A stretch of DNA of 64,000 nucleotides from positions 1,536,412,782 through 1,536,476,781 of the forward strand of contig NC_090444.1 of assembly GCF_031143425.1 (NCBI RefSeq), read 5' to 3'. The position numbers were made by a program, and so were the translations under genes. The notes below the pieces were generated by a model. It had not been told where the DNA came from and searched no databases. It was given only the letters and a program-made list of their open reading frames with translations. Positions 10,751 through 22,570 of the stretch are shown here, in pieces. This stretch comes from Pleurodeles waltl (Eukaryota > Chordata > Amphibia > Caudata > Salamandridae). Every line of letters begins with the position of its first letter. Within the stretch, counting starts at the first letter, position 1.

Positions 10751-11195
10751 AATGACCCCCTTAGTCCCCTATCCTGAACATATAAGAAATATTATAATGG
10801 GGCAGGATAGGGATACCCTAACCTTAGATGGACCCCCTCCAAAAATAAATCCGCAATAATTACCACAAACCTGTAGGACTTCTATGGGCTTGAAAAAAAA
10901 TGTCAGTCTTGGACAACTTGTTCAATTACAGACCCAAGAAGCCCATCCCCGGGGCACTATTTGATAAGGGGAGGAGGCAGGGACATTAAAGGTACCAAGG
11001 AGCCCGCCTCTGGGGCCAAAATTTGAATAAAAGAGGAGTGGGAAAAATGGCCCCCCTCCCTGGGCCTTCAAAGGTCCTGTGGAACACCCCAGACCGGATC
11101 ACATGCTGTGCAGGGGAGCCCACCCCATACACAGTGATTTTGTGCTTGGCAGGAGCATTTTAAAATCTCGCCCACCAAATAGGAGTAAACACAAA
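10751..11195. other. No gene seen
   Basis: Non-coding sequence without recognisable protein similarity. The right part (around 11150-11195) resembles, in inverted form, the sequence just after the MITE at 11366, suggesting an older palindromic repeat interrupted by it. Confidence 0.4.
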
Positions 11196-11365
11196 GGGCC
11201 TGATTACAACCTTGGAGGATGAGATACTCTGTCACAAACTTGACGGATATCCCTCCCGCCGCATTGCAAGTTCCATTATATCCCATGAAACTTGTAAAAT
11301 TGCGGGAGGGATATCCATCACGTTTGTAATGGAGTATCTCATCTGCCAAGGTTGTAATCAGGCCC
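11196..11365. mobile_element. Palindromic MITE-like element
   Basis: A 170-bp near-perfect palindrome whose ends are GGGCCTGATTACAACCTTGG and its complement, flanked by AAA on both sides (possible 3-bp target duplication). The same family occurs at 24406-24576 and, degraded, at 32967-33109. It has no coding capacity. The 3-bp duplications suggest a PIF/Harbinger-type mobiliser, which is inference. Confidence 0.8.
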
Positions 11366-12082
11366 AAAGTCTGCTCCTAGCAGGCAAGTGCTTTAAAAAT
11401 GCTTCCACCGACTAGGAGCAGACTTTTGATTTATTTCCATGCCGCACTGATGTGGGCATGGAAAAGATCAAAATATTGTTCCCACCCTAAGGGAGCAGCA
11501 TAAATAGCTGCTCCCTGCAGACAGAAAAAATGCCAGCCTCCTGCTGCATGTGGGGAGCCACCTGGAGCCGGGGGGCCTTGGGGCTTCCCCACATTCCCAA
11601 TGGGTGTATGCCCTGGGTTTGCACCAGGGCTTCCACCTTTATGTAATGTGGGCCCTGTGGGACTGTGTCACCGGGGACGATAACAGCTTGGGAAGGGGCA
11701 GTGCACCCTGGGTACCCCACAGCATGTCCCTCATTAGGGCTGCAGGAGGATGCACATGGCCTCAGCAGCTCTGAAGGCTCCCCACATGCACCCATCCCAG
11801 GTGCAGCAGGAGCTGGCATTGCTTCCACCCTGTGGGAGCAGTTTTCTTTTGCTCCTGCCAGGTGGGACAAGCTCAGTGTTTTTTTCGTGCCCGAGCATGA
11901 GAATGGAGAAAATACAGTATTTCGAAGATTCAGGACCCCAGAACACAGTCCCTGAAACAGCCAAGGGTTGGGGTCACTGGGCCATGGTATGGCTCTTTGA
12001 AATGGGCCGCGTGGACCCCATCTGGGGGATGGGGTCCCCAGGGCCTCTTCAGGCTTGGGGAGGGGGGAGCACACTCCCGTCC
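11366..12082. other. No gene; several short hairpins
   Basis: It contains inverted repeats such as GTCTGCTCCTAG / CTAGGAGCAGAC (11369-11426) and GGGAGCAGC ... GCTGCTCCC near 11492-11516. Overlapping open frames on both strands reflect GC-rich palindromic sequence and match no protein known to me. Confidence 0.4.
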
Positions 12083-13540
12083 CTTAATTTCTTTATGGCC
12101 CCAGACACCATCACCCTCAAGCTCCGCCTCACCATCAACCGCTTATTAGCTGCCGCCACCTTCCCCAATGACTGGAAACATGTTGAGATCAACCCCCTCC
12201 TCAAGAAACCCTTGGCAGACCCCACCAACCTAAAACTTCAGGCCTGTCTCCCTATTCCCATTTCCTGCAAAAGTCATAAAAAGAAAAAGGCAACAGCCAA
12301 CTCGCCATGTTCATAGAAGACCACAACATCCTCAACATCTCCCAATCTGGATTCTCATTGGCCTTCGACACAGTCTCCCATCACACCCTGATAAGAAGAC
12401 TCCATGAAGCCGGCATCAGAGACAAGGCCCCTCCACGCGATCCAATCCTTCCTCTCCGGCAGAACTCAATGAGTGAGACTCGCCCCCTTCCTTGCAGACT
12501 GCACACCCACCACCTGCGGAGTGCCCCAAGGATCCTCCCTCAGCCCCACTTTGTTTAACGTCTACATGGCCCACTAGCCACCCTCGTAAGGAGCTATGGA
12601 ATCAACATCATCTCCTACACTGACAACACCCAACTCATGCTCTCCCTCTCCAACGAACCCAACACAGCCAGACACAACTTCCATGAAGGCATGGAAGCAG
12701 TCACCAACTGGAGGAGAAACAGCTGCCTTCAACTCAATGCAAACAAAACAGAAGACTAATTATGGGCCCTCAACCCAACGTGTGGAACGACTTCTGGTGG
12801 CCACCCACCCTTGGAAACCCACCCACCCCACCAGCCAAGCCCGCAACCTTGGACTCATGCTGGACTACAACCTCAGCATGAACTATCATATCAACTCAGT
12901 CACCTCCACCTGCTTCTGCACTTTCCACCTACTAAGCAAGTCCTTCAAGTGGATCCCCCTCGAACATAGAAAGACCGTCACACACCCCCTCATCATCAGC
13001 AGACTGGACTATGGCAATGCACTCTACACCAGAATCAACAAGACACTCACCCGCAAACTACAAAGCATCCAGAACGCCGCTTCTAGACAGGTCCTCGACC
13101 TACTTCGACACTGCCATTTCTCGCAACACCTGCGTACACTGCACTGGTTTCCCATGGAAAAAAGAATCACCTTCAAGATCCTCACCAATGCACACAAAGC
13201 CCTCTATAAAACTAGACCAGCCTACCTGAATCAGCGACTCAACCTCCACGCAGCTCAAAGGCCCCTACATTAAGCCCAGCTCTCTCTCGCAGAAGTACCC
13301 CCCATCAGGAAAACCAGAACAGGAGAATGCTCCTTTTCCTACCTCACAGCCACTGCCTGGAACGCCCTCCCTCTCCACATCAGACAATGCACCTCCCTAC
13401 TCAGCTTCACGAAGGAACTGAAGACATGGCTTTTTTAAGAACCACCTTACCGGTATACGCTATACTTCCCCCCCAGCGCCTTGAGAACCTAACGGGTGTT
13501 CAGTTGCGCTATACAAGCACTGATTGATTGATTGACTGAT
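12083..13540 (+). pseudogene. L2-like LINE ORF2 fragment (decayed)
   Basis: Broken frames carry reverse transcriptase blocks in order: FPNDWKHVEINPLLKKP, FDTVSHHTLIRRL, a degenerate active site (SYTDNTQL for the expected SYADDTQL), then the C-terminal thumb region (WIPLEHRKTVTHPLI, RLDYGNALY). The 3' end has the L2-type tail ending in GATTGATTGATTGA at 13523-13540. Many stops and frame changes; 5' truncated. It is related to LINE-B at 40006-55978, whose tail also ends in a TGATT-type repeat. Confidence 0.85.
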
Positions 13541-14718
13541 GTTGTCCCCGATGCCTCTTAAGGGCTTGGAAAGTGGCTGCCACAAATCCCCAACCCCTAA
13601 ATAAGATATGCACCACCCCAAGGCCCTGGCCCACTCGTTGAATTTGTGGCAACTTTTTTTTAAAAAAAGCATTTTGGCCCCAGACGAGAATCTTATGACA
13701 TTATCGTTTGTTTCTCTTAGGACCTAAGGTGGCTGTTGCCAAATCATAGCACATGCCATCAGTGATGTAATACGTGAGGCAATAAGCAGTGCATGCTGAT
13801 GGTGCAAGGTATAGTTACTACAGTTATAGTTAGTGGGTTTTTTATAGTTTCAAATGCAATGTCTTAACTGACATTTTCAACTAACTGTAATATCACTTTA
13901 ACCTTTCTTTTTGTCTCAGTGAATTTCTCAGTGTAAGAAAACAGGGATTTTTGCAGTGCCCCCTCACCTTTTGCCTCCATGTTTGTCCCCTAGATACTGG
14001 TTTACTGACTGAGAGGGTGCTCTGGGCTCTGCTAAATAGGCCCAGGGCCAGTGCTGTGATTAAAAAGGTATACAGTAATGAGAATAATTACAATTGGCAA
14101 TGACAGACCTACGTATGTCTCTAGTATATATTAAGTCAAGGGGAATTCAAACTACCTATAAGTCTCTAGTATATAATAGGTCTGGGAGCCTTAGAGGCAC
14201 AGTAGATTTCCTGTACTAGAATATGCCTGATGTAACTTTAAAGGCAGTCTTGCTTTGCTGACTCCCTTTAAAAGCAAAATACATGCAAATTTGACTTCCA
14301 AAGTGGTAATCTACTTTATCATTATTTATCTCACCGCTAAGGTCTCCCCTAGGTGCCCCAGTCCTGGGGGGCCATGTAACCATAAGCAGGGATGTTATAA
14401 AATATGTTTTTATATGCCCTGGTGAGGACGAAATGCCCACTTCATTTTTTCTCATTGTAGATACCTAGTTCCATGGGCTAACTTTAGAATATTGTATTAT
14501 AATAACTAATACAGAAGATAAGTTATAGGACTTTCTTTTCTGTGAGCCACAAATCAGCCTTTTAGCAGCCTCTTATGAATCACCAACCTTAACAGGCTTA
14601 ACCAGGCTGCTTTGATGAGGTGACAAGTAGCCTATATAGAACAGAGCTCATCTGGCGGATGGGGCTCTGCAGCTGCAGCTTACAGGCCAGAAAGGGGGCT
14701 GTGTAAATCAAAGCAGGC
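13541..14718. other. Non-coding; right part possibly an LTR fragment split by the Penelope insertion
   Basis: No coding sequence recognised. From about 13900 the composition (a repeated GTCTCTAGTATATA phrase, a TATA-like CCTATATAGAAC near 14631) resembles an LTR U3. It would continue at 23131 beyond the Penelope dimer, where an R/U5-like segment follows. Element ends were not found, so this is tentative. Confidence 0.3.
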
Positions 14719-14732
14719 TTCAACAAGAACAG
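14719..14732. repeat. Target-site duplication (left) of the Penelope-like dimer
   Basis: TTCAACAAGAACAG directly abuts the left inverted arm and is repeated in the same orientation at 23117-23130 beyond the right arm. A 14-bp exact match brackets the whole 8.4-kb palindromic unit. Confidence 0.75.
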
Positions 14733-15150
14733 TTAATATCAATCAGGGTGCACTGTTCCACACTAGAGAAAAAATATAAGGCAACCTATGTTTGTACTGA
14801 GTATCCTCAGGAGAGCCCTCAAGCACCCACTTGGGTGACTGATATCATCATCGGGCTTACTCCTCGCCAGACTGGTGCTGCAATGCCTGGCGGGCAACCC
14901 AGCAATCTGGGTGGCACTCAACCATAGTGAAATTGTTAACAACACGGGTCTGTAAAAACTAAATAAAGCAAGGAGAGTGTAGAAAACAAGACAGAGTACT
15001 TAAAATTAGCTCTGACCCTAAGCTATTATTTTTAATGCGATAGAGGAAGGGTTCAGGCCAAGATTAAAAACAAATATTTCAGAATGTTAACTGGAAATAA
15101 TGTACCAGGACATTCTATGATAAGGGAAGGTAGTTTACCTCATCCTACAT

Positions 15151-15212
15151 GGTCAACATGTTTCGCGTCTATGGTTGGTCACAAAGTGATCCCGTGACGC
15201 TTCTTCAGGACC
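15151..15212 (-). ncRNA. Hammerhead-like motif, left Penelope-like copy
   Basis: The mirror image of the motif at 22571-22632: stem I GGTC / GACC, CTGAAGA, stem II GCGTC / GACGC with an inner hairpin, GAAA, palindromic ACATGT. An extra A lies between the core and stem II. It sits in the 3' non-coding part, where Penelope-like pseudo-LTRs carry hammerheads. Confidence 0.5.
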
Positions 15213-16622
15213 CACGAAAAAACAGTCTTTAATAATTAAACTACTTCTCCTATGTGTCAGAAATCAATTAAGTGCATTTATAGTCACTTACAGAGTAGGA
15301 GACAAAGTATGTATATATCAGTTGGTCAGTACAGTCGCCCTGTATATAATCAAAAAGACACACAACAGTTAGTGCCAGCGGACAAAAAACGAAACACGAA
15401 AACACATACAATTTCAGAAAATGACAGTTGTGGTCACCCATAATCTGTGAATAGTCAATGTACACTTATGTAAGTAAAGTTTGGTCAATCAAACAAATTT
15501 GTAAGTTGATGCAATGCTTACCATCCCTTATTAGTGATTGGGCTTCTTAGGTCTGCGCTAGCATCAACCAAGGAGGGTCAACTGAATAAAAATAATAATG
15601 GTATAAGGTAATTAAGCATCGCAACAGATGTTTGGAGATATATATTTGAACAAGTTAATTTTCAGACTCGTATTAGTAGTTATAATGTTAAATGCATATG
15701 TACACACATCAAGATAAAACCACTCATTTATGATGTTTAATGAAAGTACTGTGGAGGAGCAAAAAGGGTATATGACCCTGTCTCTTATGATAAAAGATAT
15801 AACTGCCAAACTGGTTATGCAATATTATAAGAGTAAGGTCTAGAGATTATCAAAAAAGTCTCCATAACAGGTCGAGTCCATACGGAGGCAATTGCCCAGG
15901 AGAGCGGAGACTTTAAGGTGACAGAGGTCACCCTGTATGGGAATAAGTCTACTGATGTAGCAATACTGTCCGTTGTGCATGCTCATTAAGCCCGGTAAGC
16001 CCACACTTACTTTTGAAACTTCCTTGGCTTGTCCGGGGACCTACCCCTGCCGCGCGCCTGTAGACGGCGTTTCAGCGTGGCTCGGGATTATTTAAACAAG
16101 CGCTGGATAGCGCGACCGTGCCGGATCCAACCAGCTGGTTGTTCCGGGTTTACAAAAATAGACATAGGACTACCAATGTGGCGGCCATATTGGGTAGTCC
16201 GTCGATGGTGAAGGCTTCCAATGTCAATATTAGCCCCGTCGAAGAACGGAATGAATAGTGGGTGCCATCTTATAAAAGGTTATAAGGATGTAAGAAGGGG
16301 CACAGAGCGATGGAAATGTTCCTAAGATTACCCTTTCTTTGTTTTGGATTTAAGGAGGTAGTACTTTGGTCCAGTAGTGATAATAAAATCTTATTGTCAT
16401 AAAAAAAAAAAATTTTTAAAGGATTTTCAAAGAAAGGATTATTGAAAAAAGGGGAAAATTGAGAACTCGGGTAAGTGAGCGAGAATATTCAAGAATGATG
16501 GGACTTCTTTAAAGAGTATTGGAAAGAAGCATTCCAATAGGGTAGAAGACGGATAGGTATTGGTCTATCAAACAAGTACATTATAAGACCGGAATACGGA
16601 GACCCATAGTTTTCTCTAAAGT

Positions 16623-18842
16623 CTAAGGTGTTAATAAGTTCCAAGGTATGTCGTCATTCAGTCCTTCTTTATGGGTTTTCAATCGGAAGACCCATTTCTG
16701 TTCAATCTTAAACAGTAGGTTTGAATTGCTGCTGTCATGTCTTAGTGTTTGTAGTACTATCCACCACATATCATCCGGACCGTGTTTAGCATCCCAAAAA
16801 TGTGCACTAAGCTTAGTGGTGACGCGGGAACATCTGATATTGCTCCGGTGTTCATTAATTCGTAACTTAACAGGGCGGGTGGTCATCCCAATATATTGTA
16901 AGTTACACGGACAGGAGATTAAATAAATACACTGTCGTGTGTTACAATTTGTGTGTTTTTTCAGGTGCCAAGTCCCAAAATAGTTGAGATCAATGCTATC
17001 AAGATGTTTAGTAAAGGGGCAGACATTACATGAGCCACATGGGTGGTGACCCGTCACTGGAGGTAGATTCCACAGTGTAGTTTGTTTTTGTGTCGGATTC
17101 GACACACGAGGTCGGGTGTGAACCAGTATGTCTCGTATATTAGTTGACCTCTTAAAGGCAAACAGTGGTTTAGGAATTGTTGTCCCTCCACTCTGTAGTA
17201 TACTCCACCGTTTATTGATCAACTTCTTGATGGTGTTGGATAGTGGAGTAAACGTGGAAACACACGTCATACGTGTTTCTGGATCTTTCGGTGTTGAATT
17301 TAACAGAGCTTCCCTATGATTATTACGTGCTCTTTTGTAAGCACAATTAATAATCTTGTTAGGATAATGTCGGTCCTGTAATTTGCATTTCAAATCTCGT
17401 GATTGGGTGTTGAAGGTTTGTGTAGTGCTGCAGTTACGTCGTAACCTCAAAAATTGCCCAAATGGAAGGTTATCCCGCAATGCCTTTGGATGATGACTAT
17501 TGTATACAAGTAGACTGTTACGATCTGTGCTTTTATGAAAAGTAGTGGTGATAAGTGTGCCGTTGTCAATTTTAATGACCAGATCCAAAAATGTTACTTG
17601 TGAGAGGGATGAGTGAGCAGTGAATCTCAGAAATGGATCAAGGGAATTGATCCAAGTAGTGAATGCCTCACTTTCGTCAAAGGGACCACTCCAAATAATG
17701 AGAATGTCGTCAATGTACCTTTTCCATAGGGAAATTTTATTGAAAAATGGATTAGCTGTTTGTAGTATGAAAAGTTTCTCAAAGTTGTACATATACAAGC
17801 AAGCCAGACTGGGGGCAAAGGTACTACCCATTGATGTCCCTTGAATTTGGTGAAAAAGTGAGTCTTCAAATTGAAAGAAGTTGTTTTTCATTGCTAGAGT
17901 AGCGCATTGCATAATGAAGTGAACTGGGGTGGAGGATGTCCATGTACTAGCGAGTAGGGCTGTTTCCACTACTTGTAGGGTCAGGTCCTGTGGGATGTTA
18001 GTGTACAGTGCTTCTACGTCAAGTGTAATTAGGGCTTTTGCTTCATTAGATAGGTTAATGTTCTCAATATTGTTGAGCACATGAGTCGTGTCCTTCAAAT
18101 AAGTACTGGATTCTTTCACCAGAGGTTGGAGGAAAACGTCACAGAATACAGAAAGGGGCTCTAGAACGGATCCGATGCCTGATACAATGGGTCGCCCCGG
18201 GGGTGGGCAAATCCCTTTGTGAATTTTTGGAAGACAGTAGAAATACGGGGTCCTAGGGTGAATAGTATCTAGGAACTCTGCTTCCTTGGGGGAAATCCAT
18301 GTATTGTTTTTTGCTTCTTCTATCATACTCCTGATTATTTTCTGTAAATCTGTGGTAGGGTCATGTGTCAGATGAGCATAGTGAACTCTGTCACTTAAGA
18401 GTCGTAAACATTCCGGCCTGTACTCCTCAGTGTTCATAATCACAATTGCACCCCCTTTGTCAGCGGGTTTTATAATGATAGATTGATCAGAGGCTAGGTC
18501 ATTCAAAGCCTTCTTTTCGGTAGCTGGTAAGTTCATGAATGGTCTATTAGGACAAATATTCTCTATGTCTGTCATGACCGCTTTTTCAAAAGTCAACACT
18601 TCAACAGGGAGTGAATGAGTAGGGGGAGTGAATGTAGAAGGTTTTTTAAGGCCTGTATCGTTGTTCCCAGGCAAGGACGGCCTGTCTAAGAAGAAAAAAT
18701 GAAGTCGTATTTTCCTGAAAAATTGTGCAAGTTCACAATTAAGACGGAAAGGGTCTTCTGGTGGAGTGGGGACGAAGCCCAAGCCTTTATTCAGGGCTGT
18801 CAGTTCATCAGTGGAGAGATTTCTGTTGGAAAGATTAACCAC
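16623..18842 (-). CDS. Penelope-like reverse transcriptase with GIY-YIG endonuclease (left copy, 5' truncated)
   Basis: 739 codons, opening with GTG and no ATG at the arm boundary, so the N-terminus is missing. Reverse transcriptase motifs: motif A LITLDVEALYTNIPQ (Asp about 275), motif B QIQGTSMGS (about 333), active site YIDD (376-379). A Cys cluster CGSCNVC (about 602-608) follows, then a GIY-YIG nuclease domain: CIYLISC (638-644), YIGMTT (650), catalytic Arg in KLRINEH (661) and a downstream Glu (714). This RT plus GIY-YIG layout defines Penelope-like elements, which reverse-transcribe from a nicked target. The frame is intact to the stop at 16623. Transcribed divergently from the right copy. 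Confidence 0.93.
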   Translation of the reverse strand: MVNLSNRNLSTDELTALNKGLGFVPTPPEDPFRLNCELAQFFRKIRLHFFFLDRPSLPGNNDTGLKKPSTFTPPTHSLPVEVLTFEKAVMTDIENICPNRPFMNLPATEKKALNDLASDQSIIIKPADKGGAIVIMNTEEYRPECLRLLSDRVHYAHLTHDPTTDLQKIIRSMIEEAKNNTWISPKEAEFLDTIHPRTPYFYCLPKIHKGICPPPGRPIVSGIGSVLEPLSVFCDVFLQPLVKESSTYLKDTTHVLNNIENINLSNEAKALITLDVEALYTNIPQDLTLQVVETALLASTWTSSTPVHFIMQCATLAMKNNFFQFEDSLFHQIQGTSMGSTFAPSLACLYMYNFEKLFILQTANPFFNKISLWKRYIDDILIIWSGPFDESEAFTTWINSLDPFLRFTAHSSLSQVTFLDLVIKIDNGTLITTTFHKSTDRNSLLVYNSHHPKALRDNLPFGQFLRLRRNCSTTQTFNTQSRDLKCKLQDRHYPNKIINCAYKRARNNHREALLNSTPKDPETRMTCVSTFTPLSNTIKKLINKRWSILQSGGTTIPKPLFAFKRSTNIRDILVHTRPRVSNPTQKQTTLWNLPPVTGHHPCGSCNVCPFTKHLDSIDLNYFGTWHLKKHTNCNTRQCIYLISCPCNLQYIGMTTRPVKLRINEHRSNIRCSRVTTKLSAHFWDAKHGPDDMWWIVLQTLRHDSSNSNLLFKIEQKWVFRLKTHKEGLNDDIPWNLLTP

Positions 18843-18843
18843 T

Positions 18844-18937
18844 CCTTGAGGCAGAGGCAGAAGGGTCCATTGGAACAGAGAGGAACCTCAAATGGTTACC
18901 CGAAGCCAGGGCAGAACTCCCCCTCCACCGAGAGCCT
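18844..18937. other. Spacer at the centre of the Penelope palindrome
   Basis: 94 bp between the arms. Read rightward it is open and in frame with the right copy, giving a plausible N-terminal extension (STESL before VVNLSNRNLS). Part of it may therefore be genuine 5' sequence of the right copy, the left copy being slightly shorter. No promoter motif is evident. Confidence 0.6.
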
Positions 18938-18938
18938 A

Positions 18939-21158
18939 GTGGTTAATCTTTCCAACAGAAATCTCTCCACTGATGAACTGACAGCCCTGAATAAAGGCTT
19001 GGGCTTCGTCCCCACTCCACCAGAAGACCCTTTCCGTTTTAATTGTGAACTTGCACAATTTTTCAGGAAAATACGACTTCATTTTTTCTTCTTAGATAGG
19101 CCGTCCTTGCCTGGGAACAACGATACAGGCCTTAAAAAACCTTCTACATTCACTCCCCCTACTCATTCACTCCCTGTTGAAGTGTTGACTTTTGAAAAAG
19201 CGGTCATGACAGACATAGAGAATATTTGTCCTAATAGACCATTCATGAACTTACCAGCTACCGAAAAGAAGGCTTTCGATGACCTAGCCTCTGATCAATC
19301 TATCATTATAAAACCCGCTGACAAAGGGGGTGCAATTGTGATTATGAACACTGAGGAGTACAGGCAGGAATGTTTACGACTCTTAAGTGACAGAGTTCAC
19401 TATGCTCATCTGACACATGACCCTACCACAGATTTACAGAAAACAATCAGGAGTATGATAGAAGAAGCAAAAAACAATACATGGATTTCCCCCAAGGAAG
19501 CAGAGTTCCTAGATACTATTCACCCTAGGACCCCGTATTTCTACTGTCTTCCAAAAATTCACAAAGGGATTTGCCCACCCCTGGGGCGACCCATTGTATC
19601 AGGCATCGGATCCGTTCTAGAGCCCCTTTCTGTATTCTGTGACGTTTTCCTCCAACCTCTGGTGAAAGAATCCAGTACTTATTTGAAGGACACGACTCAT
19701 GTGCTCAACAATATTGAGAACATTAACCTATCTAATGAAGCAAAAGCCCTAATTACACTTGACGTAGAAGCACTGTACACTAACATCCCACAGGACCTGA
19801 CCCTACAAGTAGTGGAAACAGCCCTACTCGCTAGTACATGGACATCCTCCACCCCAGTTCACTTCATTATGCAATGCCCTACTCTAGCAATGAAAAACAA
19901 CTTCTTTCAATTTGAAGACTCACTTTTTCACCAAATTCAAGGGACATCAATGGGTAGTACCTTTGCCCCCAGTCTGGCTTGCTTGTATATGTACAACTTT
20001 GAGAAACTTTTCATACTACAAACAGCTAATCCATTTTTCAATAAAATTTCCCTATGGAAAAGGTACATTGACGACATTCTCATTATTTGTAGTGGTCCCT
20101 TTGACGAAATTGAGGCATTCACTACTTGGATCAATTCCCTTGATCCATTTCTGAGATTCACTGCCCACTCATCCCTCTCACAAGTAACATTTTTGGATCT
20201 GGTCATTAAAATTGACAACGGCACACTTATCACCACTACTTTTCATAAAAGCACAGATCGTAACAGTCTACTTGTATACAATAGTCATCATCCAAAGGCA
20301 TTGCGGGATAACCTTCCATTTGGGCAATTTTTGAGGTTACGACGTAACTGCAGCACTACACAAACCTTCGACACCCAATCACGAGATTTGAAATGCAAAT
20401 TACAGGACCGACATTATCCTAACAAGATTATTAATTGTGCTTACAAAAGAGCACGTAATAATCATAGGGAAGCTCTGTTAAATTCAACACCGAAAGATCC
20501 AGAAACACGTATGACGTGTGTTTCCACGTTTACTCCACTATCCAACACCATCAAGAAGTTGATCAATAAACGGTGGAGTATACTACAGAGTGGAGGGACA
20601 ACAATTCCTAAACCACTGTTTGCCTTTAAGAGGTCAACTAATATACGAGACATACTGGTTCACACCCGACCTCGTGTGTCGAATCCGACACAAAAACAAA
20701 CTACACTGTGGAATCTACCTCCAGTGACGGGTCACCACCCATGTGGCTCATGTAATGTCTGCCCCTTTACTAAACATCTTGATAGCATTGATCTCAACTA
20801 TTTTGGGACTTGGCACCTGAAAAAACACACAAATTGTAACACACGACAGTGTATTTATTTAATCTCCTGTCCGTGTAACTTACAATATATTGGGATGACC
20901 ACCCGCCCTGTTAAGTTACGAATTAATGAACACCGGAGCAATATCAGATGTTCCCGCGTCACCACTAAGCTTAGTGCACATTTTTGGGATGCTAAACACG
21001 GTCCGGATGATATGTGGTGGATAGTACTACAAACACTAAGACATGACAGCAGCAATTCAAACCTACTGTTTAAGATTGAACAGAAATGGGTCTTCCGATT
21101 GAAAACCCATAAAGAAGGACTGAATGACGACATACCTTGGAACTTATTAACACCTTAG
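18939..21158 (+). CDS. Penelope-like reverse transcriptase with GIY-YIG endonuclease (right copy)
   Basis: Same protein as the left copy with a few substitutions (for example QECL for PECL, AFDD for ALND, IIC for IIW). Motif A, QGTSMGS, YIDD and the GIY-YIG motifs are all intact. The open frame extends upstream to an ATG at 18699, but its first codons translate the antisense of the left arm and then the spacer, so that 80-residue extension is mostly not native. The true start is not in the window or has been lost. A divergent 5' neighbour and outward-facing 3' ends make the pair a head-to-head dimer. Confidence 0.93.
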   Translation: MVNLSNRNLSTDELTALNKGLGFVPTPPEDPFRFNCELAQFFRKIRLHFFFLDRPSLPGNNDTGLKKPSTFTPPTHSLPVEVLTFEKAVMTDIENICPNRPFMNLPATEKKAFDDLASDQSIIIKPADKGGAIVIMNTEEYRQECLRLLSDRVHYAHLTHDPTTDLQKTIRSMIEEAKNNTWISPKEAEFLDTIHPRTPYFYCLPKIHKGICPPLGRPIVSGIGSVLEPLSVFCDVFLQPLVKESSTYLKDTTHVLNNIENINLSNEAKALITLDVEALYTNIPQDLTLQVVETALLASTWTSSTPVHFIMQCPTLAMKNNFFQFEDSLFHQIQGTSMGSTFAPSLACLYMYNFEKLFILQTANPFFNKISLWKRYIDDILIICSGPFDEIEAFTTWINSLDPFLRFTAHSSLSQVTFLDLVIKIDNGTLITTTFHKSTDRNSLLVYNSHHPKALRDNLPFGQFLRLRRNCSTTQTFDTQSRDLKCKLQDRHYPNKIINCAYKRARNNHREALLNSTPKDPETRMTCVSTFTPLSNTIKKLINKRWSILQSGGTTIPKPLFAFKRSTNIRDILVHTRPRVSNPTQKQTTLWNLPPVTGHHPCGSCNVCPFTKHLDSIDLNYFGTWHLKKHTNCNTRQCIYLISCPCNLQYIGMTTRPVKLRINEHRSNIRCSRVTTKLSAHFWDAKHGPDDMWWIVLQTLRHDSSNSNLLFKIEQKWVFRLKTHKEGLNDDIPWNLLTP

Positions 21159-22570
21159 ACTTTAGAGAAAACTATGGGTCTCCGTATTCCGGTCTTATAA
21201 TGTACTTGTTTGATAGACCAATACCTATCCGTCTTCTACCCTATTGGAATGCTTCTTTTCAATACTCTTTAAAGAAGTCCCATCATTCTTGAATATTCTC
21301 GCTCACTTACCCGAGTTCTCAATTTTCCCCTTTTTTCAATAATCCTTTCTTTGAAAATCCTTTAAAAAAAATTTTTTTTTATGACAATAAGCTTTTATTA
21401 TCACTACTGGACCAAAGTACTACCTCCTTAAATCCAAAACAAAGAAAGGGTAATCTTAGGAACATTTCCATCGCTCTGTGCCCCTTCTTACATATCCTTA
21501 TAACCTTTTATAAGATGGCACCCACTATTCATTCCGTTCTTCGACGGGGCTAATATTGACATTGGAAGCCTTCACCATCGACGGACTACCCAATATGGCC
21601 GCCACATTGGTAGTCCTATGTCTATTTTTGTAAACCCGGAACAACCAGCTGGTTGGATCCGGCACGGTCGCGCTATCCAGCGCTTGTTTAAATAATCCCG
21701 AGCCACGCTGAAACGCCGTCTACAGGCGCGCGGCAGGGGTAGGTCCCCGGACAAGCCAAGGAAGTTTCAAAAGTAAGTGTGGGCTTACCGGGCTTAATGA
21801 GCATGCACAACGGACAGTATTGCTACATCAGTAGACTTATTCCCATACAGGGTGACCTCTGTCACCTTAAAGTCTCCGCTCTCCTGGGCAATTGCCTCCG
21901 TATGGACTCGACCTGTTATGGAGACTTTTTTGATAATCTCTAGACCTTACTCTTATAATATTGCATAACCAGTTTGGCAGTTATATCTTTTATCATAAGA
22001 GACAGGGTCATATACCCTTTTTGCTCCTCCACAGTACTTTCATTAAACATCATAAATGAGTGGTTTTATCTTGATGTGTGTACATACGCATTTAACATTA
22101 TAACTACTAATACGAGTCTGAAAATTAACTTGTTTAAATATATATCTCCAAACATCTGTTGCGATGCTTAATTACCTTATACCATTATTATTTTTATTCA
22201 GTTGACCCTCCTTGGTTGATGCTAGCGCAGACCTAAGGAGCCCAATCACTAATAAGGGATGGTAAGCATTGCATCAACTTACAAATTTGTTTGATTGACC
22301 AAACTTTACTTACATAAGTGTACATTGACTATTCACAGATTATGGGTGACCACAACTGTCATTTTCTGAAATTGTATGTGTTTTCGTGTTTCGTTTTTTG
22401 TCCGCTGGCACTAACTGTTGTGTGTCTTTTTGATTATATACAGGGCGACTGTACTGACCAACTGATATAGACATACTTTGTCTCCTACTCTGTAAGTGAC
22501 TATAAATGCACTTAATTCATTTCTGACACATAGGAGAAGTAGTTTAATTATTAAAGACTGTTTTTTCGTG

